From positions 1 through 60,312 of IMG/VR virus record IMGVR_UViG_3300043446_003285: a DNA stretch of 60,312 nt; one strand, given 5' to 3'. The notes beneath the pieces were generated by a model. It saw only the letters and a program-made list of their open reading frames with translations. It did no database searches and had not been told where the DNA came from. This document shows positions 32,857-39,916 of the stretch, piece after piece (within the stretch, counting starts at the first letter, position 1; the number at the start of each line of letters is the position of its first letter). Both the position numbers and the translations under genes were made by a program. The stretch is from a virus.

Positions 32857-33597
32857 TTGTCAAAGCGTAAGAGTAGGTTGCTCTACCAACCTGAACAAAA
32901 AGTAGAAAACAATATAGTCAGTATCAACACTTATTATAATACACGCAAACGAGCTGTTCAATTACTACCCAAAACACTCAATCAAGAAACTTATATAAAT
33001 CTTCTAACAGATCCCAACAAGCTAATAATTTTTGCCACAGGACCTGCGGGTACAGGCAAAACCATGTTGGCCATGTTAGCAGGTATAAGAGCCTTGAGAG
33101 AGGGCAGTATAACTAAGATCATTCTTACAAGACCCGCTGTGGGAGTAGATGATGAACAGCATGGATTCTTGCCCGGGGATCTAAATCAAAAAATGGAACC
33201 TTGGACAAGACCTTTGTTTGATGTATTATTAGAGTACTACGACAAAAAAGAAGTAGCCCGAATGCTAGACGAACAAATAATAGAGATATCTCCACTAGCA
33301 TTCATGCGAGGACGGACATTTAAAAATGCGTGGATAATTGCAGACGAAATGCAGAACGCTACACCAAATCAGATGAAAATGCTGTTAACTCGTTTAGGCG
33401 AAAATAGTAAAATGGTTGTCACCGGGGACACCCGTCAAGCGGACCGCCAAGACCCTGACAATGGTCTATTAGACTTTAAGGCACTGGTCGAAGACTATAA
33501 AAATTGTCAGTACATAGCAGGAGTAGAATTAACCGGAAGAGATATCCAAAGGCATCCTGCTGTTAAGGAAGTGTTAAGAGTATATCGGGAGATATAA
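32857..33597 (+). CDS. phoH: PhoH-like P-loop ATPase, TTG start
   Basis: The only plus-strand gene in the window. A GGAGG site five bases before TTG 32857 sets the start, giving 246 residues; an in-frame TTG at 32845 would lie in front of that site. It has Walker A (GPAGTGKTM), LTRPAV, the acidic DEMQNA Walker B region and TGDTRQAD. PhoH proteins are ATPases with likely RNA-related roles and are very common in phages. No nuclease domain is fused. It ends at a strong hairpin facing the HAD gene. Confidence 0.93.
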   Translation: MSKRKSRLLYQPEQKVENNIVSINTYYNTRKRAVQLLPKTLNQETYINLLTDPNKLIIFATGPAGTGKTMLAMLAGIRALREGSITKIILTRPAVGVDDEQHGFLPGDLNQKMEPWTRPLFDVLLEYYDKKEVARMLDEQIIEISPLAFMRGRTFKNAWIIADEMQNATPNQMKMLLTRLGENSKMVVTGDTRQADRQDPDNGLLDFKALVEDYKNCQYIAGVELTGRDIQRHPAVKEVLRVYREI

Positions 33598-33604
33598 ACT
33601 CTGG

Positions 33605-33626
33605 GTAGTCGGCTTCGGCCGACTAC
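33605..33626. terminator. Hairpin with UUCG tetraloop between convergent genes
   Basis: A perfect 9-bp stem (GTAGTCGGC/GCCGACTAC) closes a TTCG loop. It lies between the phoH stop and the stop of the minus-strand HAD gene. The U-run is weak on both sides, so it may stop transcription partly or block 3' exonucleases. Confidence 0.7.
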
Positions 33627-34217
33627 TTATTTCAAATTATGTACAACGATGTTGTAGATGTCACGCCAATTTTTAACTTTGGCGAATGGAAGCACAGCAT
33701 CCATGTTATGTCCATGTTCCATTAGAATACTTCTTAATCCAAGATTGTAACCAACCTGAGCATTAATAATTTTGTCTTCTATCCAGTAATAGCCGCTGTT
33801 TCTGTAAGGATCTAATGCATCGTCTTTGTCTGCACTGGTTTCAAGGAAAATAAACTTCTCAAATGCAGTTTCACCGAACAATTTACGAAGATTCATTCTG
33901 CGGAGTTCGCAGGCATTTTCATCTTTACTTAGACTAGTAATACAGTGAAATACATAACCGTGTTCTTCGTGTAGTCGTTTTACATAATACATGGCATCAC
34001 GCAGGGGAGGTAAAAAACCTATGTGTGCTGATTCGTTAAAAATCTTGACTAGTTTAGTAGCTTGTTCACCGTCAATACCGTATCTACTGCCAGTTTTATA
34101 TTTTAGATGTCCGCCTTCAACTTTGTTAAAGCCGTGTTGTCGCATCCAAACATCAAAACTATACTCCCAGTCCAACAAGACGCCGTCGGCATCTGTCAGT
34201 ATGATTTTGTTTTTCAT
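33627..34217 (-). CDS. HAD-like phosphatase
   Basis: A 196-residue HAD-fold protein. Motif I is TDADGVLLDW, motif II lies in HCITSLSKD and an acidic motif IV in YYWIEDKIINAQ. It could be a 5'(3')-deoxyribonucleotidase-like phosphatase of nucleotide metabolism. Its start overlaps the upstream stop by one base. It is the last gene of the 38.6-33.6 kb operon and ends at the hairpin. Confidence 0.75.
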   Translation of the reverse strand: MKNKIILTDADGVLLDWEYSFDVWMRQHGFNKVEGGHLKYKTGSRYGIDGEQATKLVKIFNESAHIGFLPPLRDAMYYVKRLHEEHGYVFHCITSLSKDENACELRRMNLRKLFGETAFEKFIFLETSADKDDALDPYRNSGYYWIEDKIINAQVGYNLGLRSILMEHGHNMDAVLPFAKVKNWRDIYNIVVHNLK

Positions 34218-34459
34218 TATTTTCTCTGTTGAAGTCGTTGTACAACGCCAATTGTTGCTTCCAATTGGCTTTCAAGTCTGTTGATTTTTCTACGAAGGTA
34301 TGCCAGTTCTAGGGCTTGGTCGGTGTTAGTTTCAGCTAATTTTTTAAACTGATCACGCCAAGTTTTCATTTCTTTTTCATGTCCTAATAGTGTAGGACGC
34401 GGAGGTGCGTTGGGATCAACTACCTTTTTCTTTTTCTGGGTAAACATTCCTGGAATCAT
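34217..34459 (-). CDS. Small coiled-coil phage protein
   Basis: An 80-residue, strongly charged protein: a basic N-terminus (TQKKKKVVDPN) followed by a helix with coiled-coil character (LAYLRRKINRLESQLEATIGVVQRLQQ). It lies between clamp loader and HAD genes. It might act as a small replication accessory, but no gp62 signature is seen. An ATAAATA motif sits a few bases before the start, too close to be a convincing promoter. Confidence 0.6.
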   Translation of the reverse strand: MIPGMFTQKKKKVVDPNAPPRPTLLGHEKEMKTWRDQFKKLAETNTDQALELAYLRRKINRLESQLEATIGVVQRLQQRK

Positions 34460-34466
34460 ACAGTAT

Positions 34467-35390
34467 TTATTTGTCGATTCCTGCTAGCTCTGTGATAGTA
34501 GCACTCAAGTTGATTTCAGGATCACCGCACTGACTGTGCCACACAATACCTTTGCGAATAATCATAATAGCTTCGTCTCGTCCTTCATCGCTTTTGCTCC
34601 ACAAATCCAAGTTGTCATACATCCAGCGGAAGATTTCTTCCATTTCTTCAGGGCGAGCTTGTTCGCACAACAGTTTTCTAGCTTCACGAATCTTTCGCTG
34701 TTTGAACAGTTCTACCATTGTGAGTCTATAGTCTGCGGTACTGCTTTGTTCTTCTCGGGGACTTAACAGTTTACCAGTACTGCTGTTTTGTTGAATCAAC
34801 TTTAAACAATTACGAAGATCAGGATAAGTTGCTTTGACATAGCTGTCCAGTGTGTCTAAGTCAAATTCTACTTCTTCAGTGACCAGTACTGTAGCTGCTC
34901 TTGCCGTAAATTCTGTTTGATCTGTTTTGTTAATCTGTAGATCTACGCAGCGACTTTTGATTGGCGTAATGATCTTGTGTACCAAATTACAAGTTAGGAT
35001 AAATCTAGCCTGTGCTTGATAAGTTTCCATTAAGCCACGCAACAGTCCCTGTGCATTAGGACTCAAATAGTCTGCTTCATCTAATAACACAATTTTTAAG
35101 TGTCCAAAGGGCAGTGTACTGACAAAGCCTTCTATCTTTGTTTTAAGAAAGTCTACACCGTTGTCTCGACTGGCGTTGACTTGTAAAAAGTCATAGTCGT
35201 CAATGCCTAACTGATTGACCAAGACTTTGGCCAGTGTAGTCTTGCCAGTGCCTGCTGGTCCATGCAGCAGTAGATGTGGACAAGCACCTTCTTCAATCCA
35301 ACCTTCTACTTGTTCTTTAACTGCTTGATCAGTAAACACATATTCGTCTACTGTTTTGGGTCTGTATGTTTCTGTCCAAAGTTCTTTCAT
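34467..35390 (-). CDS. 44: Clamp-loader large subunit (T4 gp44-like AAA+ ATPase)
   Basis: A 307-residue AAA+ protein: LWTETYRPKTVDEYV at the start, Walker A HGPAGTGKTTL (about residues 43-53), Walker B IVLLDEADYLS, sensor 1 FILTCN, and the SRC arginine-finger motif in IKSRCVDLQ. It loads the sliding clamp. The small subunit gp62 gene is not identified in the window. It overlaps the zinc-ribbon gene by one base. Confidence 0.93.
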   Translation of the reverse strand: MKELWTETYRPKTVDEYVFTDQAVKEQVEGWIEEGACPHLLLHGPAGTGKTTLAKVLVNQLGIDDYDFLQVNASRDNGVDFLKTKIEGFVSTLPFGHLKIVLLDEADYLSPNAQGLLRGLMETYQAQARFILTCNLVHKIITPIKSRCVDLQINKTDQTEFTARAATVLVTEEVEFDLDTLDSYVKATYPDLRNCLKLIQQNSSTGKLLSPREEQSSTADYRLTMVELFKQRKIREARKLLCEQARPEEMEEIFRWMYDNLDLWSKSDEGRDEAIMIIRKGIVWHSQCGDPEINLSATITELAGIDK

Positions 35391-35662
35391 TAGTATCTAC
35401 TTCCTGGTTGACCCGGCTCGTTTGAACCGGTGCATTCATATCTATGATCAGTTGATCGGGGACAACGCTTGTTGCCGCATTCTGGACACACAATCATGTG
35501 TGTGATTGTGTACTGGGGATCTTTGTCCTTCATGCAATTATAACATCTGCAGGGTCGTTGTGAGACTTTCTTCTTGCCGAAGATAGCGTCCCAATTATTG
35601 CTGAAAGTATTATGGTCTACACTGAATGGTCTTGGTGCAGAACCTTTGCCGCCGTCGCTCAT
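35390..35662 (-). CDS. Zinc-ribbon phage protein, conserved
   Basis: A 90-residue protein with the conserved phage start MSDGGKGSAPRPFSVDHNTFSNNWDAIF (only first residues are characteristic) and Cys pairs: CRCYNC, then CPECGNKRC, then EC. These look like two zinc sites. It ends GQPGSRY. Its function is unknown; proteins of this type are common in T4-like phages. It overlaps both neighbours by 1 to 4 bases. Confidence 0.7.
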   Translation of the reverse strand: MSDGGKGSAPRPFSVDHNTFSNNWDAIFGKKKVSQRPCRCYNCMKDKDPQYTITHMIVCPECGNKRCPRSTDHRYECTGSNEPGQPGSRY

Positions 35663-36120
35663 TTTCTTGTCTGTGCCTCTGCTACTCGTTTACGCAGACT
35701 ACTGCTGCTAAAACTGTGATCACGCTTATTATACACAAGTTCAATGCCTCTGTCAAAACAAATTTCTTTACCTGTGAAATCTCTGTCAGCATATTCTACA
35801 CCCAAAATTCTAACATCAATTGGCAGTGTCAGCAGAATATCTTCCAAATCTTTTTCAGTTTGGTAAACAACAATTTCATCTACATATCTAGTAGCACTTA
35901 ATTGAATCTGTCGTTCCACAATGCTCTGTACTGGGGGATTTTTGCTGTCGGGTCTATCAATGGTTGGATCAGTCTGTAAGCCTGCAATCAAATAATCACA
36001 GTGATTTTTACATTCACTCAACATGGCGATGTGTCCAGCGTGTAGCAAATCGAATGTGCTAAAAGTTATACCAATCTTAAGACCTTTGTCTTTGAGTTCT
36101 CTTACTTTATTGAATATCAT
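35659..36120 (-). CDS. Cytidylyltransferase-type nucleotidyltransferase
   Basis: A 153-residue single-domain enzyme. It has the HxGH motif in FDLLHAGHIAML and the second-site motif in SFSSSSLRKR. It is of the TagD/RfaE2/FAD-synthetase type: it activates a phosphorylated substrate with a nucleoside triphosphate. The substrate is unknown. It overlaps its neighbours by 4 bases. Confidence 0.8.
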   Translation of the reverse strand: MIFNKVRELKDKGLKIGITFSTFDLLHAGHIAMLSECKNHCDYLIAGLQTDPTIDRPDSKNPPVQSIVERQIQLSATRYVDEIVVYQTEKDLEDILLTLPIDVRILGVEYADRDFTGKEICFDRGIELVYNKRDHSFSSSSLRKRVAEAQTRK

Positions 36121-36320
36121 ACAATCTTACCAATGGTTGAATAAATTAATTCATCTAGTTCACGCTGATAGTCTTGTCCTGATCTACGCTTTAAATAAAT
36201 TGCAGTGACAATATCAGTGGGCAATTGCAAGCCCCGGCTTTCTATTTCTTCGATTAAATCGTCGTCGCTAAAGTCTGTTAATTCTACATCAACTTCTACA
36301 CAAGTTTCTACGGTTGGCAT
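36117..36320 (-). CDS. Small acidic protein, unknown
   Basis: A 67-residue protein with many acidic residues (FSDDDLIEEIESRG), then a helix that contains basic residues. It overlaps neighbours by 4 and 1 bases, a typical co-translated early gene. No family known to me. Confidence 0.55.
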   Translation of the reverse strand: MPTVETCVEVDVELTDFSDDDLIEEIESRGLQLPTDIVTAIYLKRRSGQDYQRELDELIYSTIGKIV

Positions 36321-36523
36321 TATACTAACTCCTCTACTACACCTAAAATTTCAGCCAATATTAGCAAGGCTCCTGTGCCTGCAATGGCGTATTTAAATCC
36401 TGCCGGTTCAACAATAGAACCTACAATTAATAATGTACCTGCACTAATTCGAATAGCACTTTTTACAATGCTGACATAAAAGTGTCCGCGGCTGGTATCT
36501 CGGGGTTGAATATCAAACTGCAT
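36320..36523 (-). CDS. Small two-helix membrane protein
   Basis: A 67-residue protein with a short polar N-terminus, then two hydrophobic helices (SAIRISAGTLLIVGSIV and YAIAGTGALLILAEILGVV). It overlaps the upstream gene by 11 bases. The role is unknown. Confidence 0.55.
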   Translation of the reverse strand: MQFDIQPRDTSRGHFYVSIVKSAIRISAGTLLIVGSIVEPAGFKYAIAGTGALLILAEILGVVEELV

Positions 36524-36722
36524 TGATTAATTCCTTTAAATTTTTGACAGCTTCGGGATCTAAACAGACATCGTATTTGACATGTTCTTCTAAAGGATTC
36601 TTACTGTCTGTGTAAGTTGTGGTAATTCTAAAGTTTAACCACCCTTGGTGGGTGGTGTCGTTAAATTGTTTAAGTTCCATATGGGTCACATGCCCACCGT
36701 TATCGACTATTTGTTTTTTCAT
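36513..36722 (-). CDS. Small phage protein, unknown
   Basis: A 69-residue protein, probably beta-rich (HQGWLNFRITTTYTDS). It overlaps the 83-residue gene by 23 bases and the two-helix membrane gene by 11. No family is recognised. Confidence 0.5.
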   Translation of the reverse strand: MKKQIVDNGGHVTHMELKQFNDTTHQGWLNFRITTTYTDSKNPLEEHVKYDVCLDPEAVKNLKELINAV

Positions 36723-36951
36723 TTAAAATTTTCCAAGTTTTTCGTTTGGCTTGTAGTTCAAAATATTCTGGTTCCCCACTAAATGTGGGACTGGTTTCGA
36801 GAATTTCATCTAATAGATATTTTATCTCTAGTAGATCTTTTTTGATTTCCCATTGGGTAAATCCATCATTGTAGTGATTGTTAACTTGTGCGGACATAGC
36901 TCTTAGTTGATTTTCAATCAACTTTCTGTCCCAAGTAATTCTAAAGCTCAT
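36700..36951 (-). CDS. Small phage protein, unknown
   Basis: An 83-residue protein with a helix-rich, charged sequence (IKKDLLEIKYLLDEILE). It lies one base from the AbrB-like gene. It has no membrane segment. Confidence 0.5.
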   Translation of the reverse strand: MSFRITWDRKLIENQLRAMSAQVNNHYNDGFTQWEIKKDLLEIKYLLDEILETSPTFSGEPEYFELQAKRKTWKILNEKTNSR

Positions 36952-36952
36952 G

Positions 36953-37126
36953 TTATTTTTGTTTTTTCGTTAATGTCCAAGTACCGTCTTGGTTATCTTG
37001 CCATGTAATAACATCGCCAGGTTGCCATCCTGTGGACTCCATTAAGTCATCGGGAAATGTCAGTATCATGTCTTCGGGGCTTTCAGGATCTGCTTCGACT
37101 GTCAGTGTCCAAGTTTTATTCTCCAT
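36953..37126 (-). CDS. AbrB/SpoVT-like small DNA-binding-type protein
   Basis: Start at ATG 37126, preceded by GAGAG; an upstream frame overlaps GroES fully. The 57-residue product (MENKTWTLTVEADPE...) has the swapped-hairpin pattern ending LMESTGWQPGDVITWQDNQDGTWTL... seen in AbrB-like regulators and small phage proteins. It could regulate transcription, but it may have lost DNA binding. Confidence 0.55.
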   Translation of the reverse strand: MENKTWTLTVEADPESPEDMILTFPDDLMESTGWQPGDVITWQDNQDGTWTLTKKQK

Positions 37127-37538
37127 AATATTCTCTCGACTTTCTTTCTGCATGAACTGCTGTGCTGATGTTATCATCTGTGCTGGGCTCTTCGTCACTG
37201 ACCATCATAATAGCGGCTGCGTCAATTCTGCGTACTGTAAATTGTACGCCGTCAATTTCAACTTCAATACCACGAGTCCAACGGCCGTGTTCTACTAAAA
37301 TCCACTGTCCTGGTACTACATCTTCTTGTTTGGGACCAACAGCATAAACTCTGCACCAACGAGGTCTAATACCGTCTGTTTTAGCATCATCGCCCATTAA
37401 AATAATACCACTGCTCAGTGTTCTTTGTCCAAAGTTCATGTCTGTGGCCAAGACATGATCATTTAAGGGAATTAACTTTTTTACTTTATTAGTGAATTTA
37501 AAACCAATCTTTTGGTCAAATGGATTTGGCATTGCCAT
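37116..37538 (-). CDS. groES: GroES/gp31-like co-chaperonin
   Basis: A 140-residue Cpn10. The mobile loop and core are visible: LIPLNDHVLATDMNFGQRTLSSGIILMGDD, then VYAVGPKQEDVVPGQWILVEHGRW. It is longer than cellular GroES (about 97) with extra C-terminal and N-terminal residues, as in T4 gp31. It would cap host GroEL and help fold a phage capsid protein. It has an AGAGGT site upstream. Confidence 0.88.
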   Translation of the reverse strand: MAMPNPFDQKIGFKFTNKVKKLIPLNDHVLATDMNFGQRTLSSGIILMGDDAKTDGIRPRWCRVYAVGPKQEDVVPGQWILVEHGRWTRGIEVEIDGVQFTVRRIDAAAIMMVSDEEPSTDDNISTAVHAERKSREYYGE

Positions 37539-37544
37539 ATTTGT

Positions 37545-37766
37545 TTACCTCTTACGAATTTTTGTTAAGTCAACAGGTGCGCGATGCTGATAGTGTTCTT
37601 GCATTCTTTGGTTACGCCCTTTTACCACTGTGCCATCGGGAGCAACAATATCGCCCCTTGCATTTGCGTTCATGTTACCAACAGCACGATCCTTTTCATG
37701 TTGAAGCCTAAGCTGATCCATGTTAACGGTTTTGCCTAATGCTGTTCTATAAATGCCTTTAGCCAT
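37545..37766 (-). CDS. Conserved small phage protein, unknown
   Basis: A 73-residue protein (MAKGIYRTALGKTVNMDQLRLQHEK...) with the pattern VGNMNANARGDIV seen in T4-like phages; function unknown. It is basic and probably soluble. It lies 6 bases from groES. Confidence 0.65.
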   Translation of the reverse strand: MAKGIYRTALGKTVNMDQLRLQHEKDRAVGNMNANARGDIVAPDGTVVKGRNQRMQEHYQHRAPVDLTKIRKR

Positions 37767-37786
37767 AATTTTATCCTTGTGTGCTA

Positions 37787-38302
37787 TTATTTAAGAAATT
37801 CTTCTATGTCTAATTGATAATATATACTGTCAATTTTGTGTACACCTATCAAATATAAAACATAACTGGCCACACTAGATCCACGACCCACGCCCCAAAC
37901 AATATTATTTTTACGCATAGTATCCACCAAATACTTCATAAACTTTAACAAATCAAACAAGTTACGATCTTGAAACATCAATAGCTCTTGTCCTGTTCGT
38001 TGCAGTTGTTCTTCTGTAGTACACTGAGCCAATACCCACTCTGCAATGTCCATGTTTTTGTATTCTTCAGGCATAGACCATTTACTTTGATGAGTTCGAT
38101 CAAAATCTTCTAAACCGGCATAGTCTACTGGCGTGTATGTGTTTAGTTTTTCAAATTCTGCGTGTAAATTTTTTATTGCTAAATTAAACTGTGTGGGGTC
38201 TTGCACTTGAAATCTTGTCAAATCTAGATCAGGATTTGTGTATAACAAATCAAACAGGTCATGCTCGTCAACAATTAATTCGCCGTAGCTGTTGTATTTC
38301 AC
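37787..38302 (-). CDS. DnaE (DNA polymerase III alpha)-like fragment
   Basis: A 171-residue protein. Its C-terminal part has WGVGRGSSVASYVLYLIGVHKID, which matches the C-family polymerase palm motif (GPGRGSAAGSLVAY...). The remaining 130 residues also resemble the adjacent alpha-subunit region. The full polymerase is about 1160 residues, so this is a domain-sized piece, not a polymerase. It may be a captured fragment with a new role. It overlaps the next gene by 4 bases. Confidence 0.65.
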   Translation of the reverse strand: MKYNSYGELIVDEHDLFDLLYTNPDLDLTRFQVQDPTQFNLAIKNLHAEFEKLNTYTPVDYAGLEDFDRTHQSKWSMPEEYKNMDIAEWVLAQCTTEEQLQRTGQELLMFQDRNLFDLLKFMKYLVDTMRKNNIVWGVGRGSSVASYVLYLIGVHKIDSIYYQLDIEEFLK

Positions 38303-38535
38303 TTTATATCGATTATATTATCAAACTTATCGTTTTTCTTGAGAATGTCATCAAGTTGTTTTTGTTGTCTGCGACTGATTTCTTGAGTAAAGTCTTCTAA
38401 AATCATTTGCAGTTGTTGTACAAGTTGACCACTGTTCATTCTATAAGCAGTGTTTAATTTTGTCATTAGTTCGCCGTGCTTCTTTTGCAGATCAGCGTCT
38501 GACATTTGACTTAAATCTGGACTTAATGGATGCAT
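38299..38535 (-). CDS. Small helical phage protein (78 aa)
   Basis: Start at ATG 38535, overlapping the stop of the 40-residue gene (TAATG) and preceded by AAGGA. The 78 residues are helical and Gln-rich (LVQQLQMILEDFTQEISRRQQKQL). Such proteins recur in T4-like phages. The function is unknown. Confidence 0.6.
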   Translation of the reverse strand: MHPLSPDLSQMSDADLQKKHGELMTKLNTAYRMNSGQLVQQLQMILEDFTQEISRRQQKQLDDILKKNDKFDNIIDIK

Positions 38536-38657
38536 TATGCTCGATCCTTGTGGTCGTGACCTAACAGTTTTTCTAGTAGCTCTCGAGCAGCATAAATTCT
38601 GCCCGAAGCCATCAGTTGCCAAACTTTGGTTAATTGTAAGTAAAGTTCTTCGCTCAT
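38535..38657 (-). CDS. Tiny helical protein (40 aa)
   Basis: A 40-residue frame (MSEELYLQLTKVWQLM..., ending LLGHDHKDRA) starting at ATG 38657. It is the first gene after a promoter at 38676-38704 and is coupled to the next gene by TAATG. It is helical and charged; no function is known. Confidence 0.5.
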   Translation of the reverse strand: MSEELYLQLTKVWQLMASGRIYAARELLEKLLGHDHKDRA

Positions 38658-38675
38658 ATGTTAGACTTCACATAT

Positions 38676-38704
38676 ATTATAAAGTCTATACCAGTTAAAA
38701 TCAA
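38676..38704 (-). promoter_or_regulatory. sigma70-type promoter for the 38.6-33.6 kb operon
   Basis: TTGATT (38699-38704), 17-base spacer, TATAAT (38676-38681), in the 56-base gap after the fibre gene. The TAGACTT/AAGTCTA pair flanks the -10 and could form a hairpin around it. Confidence 0.65.
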
Positions 38705-38713
38705 ACAGTTTGG

Positions 38714-39916
38714 TTAACCAACTCTGTACCAAGCATTCGTACTTGTGTGATAGATCCAAGTTCCACCAAAAGTAGTATTACCTGTGCTGAATGCACCGTT
38801 CACTGTTTGGCCGCCGGATCCACTTTGAGTCAAAGTTGTAATTGTATTGGCAAATGCAATCCTAATTGATTGCCCATTAACTGGAGTTGCAGGCATTATA
38901 ATTGTATGTGTGGAAATAGTTCCAGCATTTGGATTTAAAAGTGCAAAACCAATATTACTATAAATTTGGGTAGATCCGCCATTTGTGACATTAGCGTATT
39001 GAACACCATAAGTTGTTCCGCCGCACATGTCGGTCATACCAGTTACAGTAGCATTACCAACGTTGGCATTACCGCTTACTGACAAACTTGTCAAAGTACC
39101 AACTAGGGTAATGCCAGATTGTACAGCAGTTTGAATATTGCCGTAGATGCCTGTATTAGCAATTAAATTATTAGCAGTTAAATTACCTGTGTAAGTGGCA
39201 CTGTTACCACTGCTGACTAAAGTATCTACAATAATGTTATTAGCGTAGATATTGCCTTTAACAACTCCACCAACATTGGCTACTGTAATAGTTACACCAG
39301 TAGCTGTAGTGTTACTAATTGTGGTATAAAAGTTAACATTACCTTGGAACTCATTGCGATTGCGAGTAGCTTCACTTATGCTCCAACTTGTACCACCGTC
39401 TGTTGTCACAAGTTCAAACACATAATACCCAGTGTTTGCAAATCTTGTGACTTGTCCAGACTGGCGATCTAATGTGCTGATATTTTGGCTAACACTGGCT
39501 GGCCAAGTAATGGTGTAGGCAACATTTGGTACCACAACACCTAATCTAATACTGATTGTTTTATCTGTTACACTGCTGAAATTAGAAAATGTAACTGTTA
39601 AACTTGCGCCCAAATTTACCAATTGGTAACTGCCATTGTACCAGTTGTAAGTTAGTGTACCCGAGCTAACTGTGCCGTGATCATAATATACTTCTCTCAA
39701 TCCCAGTACACTAGCGTTGGCTAGCAGTGAACCTGCCAAATTATTACTTTGACCTGCTATAACAGCATTAGCTTGAAGTGCTGAAATTTCAGTGGCAGCA
39801 TATTGGAAGTTAGTTTTAATATTTTGAAAGTTATCTCTAAAACCCTGGCTGCTGTTATCTTGTCCAGCTACTGGAAAAGTTGCGTCTATGTTGGTATAAT
39901 TAATACTGCTGGTCAT
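38714..39916 (-). CDS. Phage tail fibre/baseplate-type protein
   Basis: A 400-residue, Asn/Thr/Gly-rich protein with repetitive beta-helix-like sequence. The N-terminus contains DNSSQGFRDNFQNIKTNF, also seen (as DTIRNAFIKVNENFQ) in the 42735 gene, suggesting a shared virion attachment domain. It abuts the 938-residue gene. The tail-fibre call is inferred from composition and neighbours. Confidence 0.65.
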   Translation of the reverse strand: MTSSINYTNIDATFPVAGQDNSSQGFRDNFQNIKTNFQYAATEISALQANAVIAGQSNNLAGSLLANASVLGLREVYYDHGTVSSGTLTYNWYNGSYQLVNLGASLTVTFSNFSSVTDKTISIRLGVVVPNVAYTITWPASVSQNISTLDRQSGQVTRFANTGYYVFELVTTDGGTSWSISEATRNRNEFQGNVNFYTTISNTTATGVTITVANVGGVVKGNIYANNIIVDTLVSSGNSATYTGNLTANNLIANTGIYGNIQTAVQSGITLVGTLTSLSVSGNANVGNATVTGMTDMCGGTTYGVQYANVTNGGSTQIYSNIGFALLNPNAGTISTHTIIMPATPVNGQSIRIAFANTITTLTQSGSGGQTVNGAFSTGNTTFGGTWIYHTSTNAWYRVG

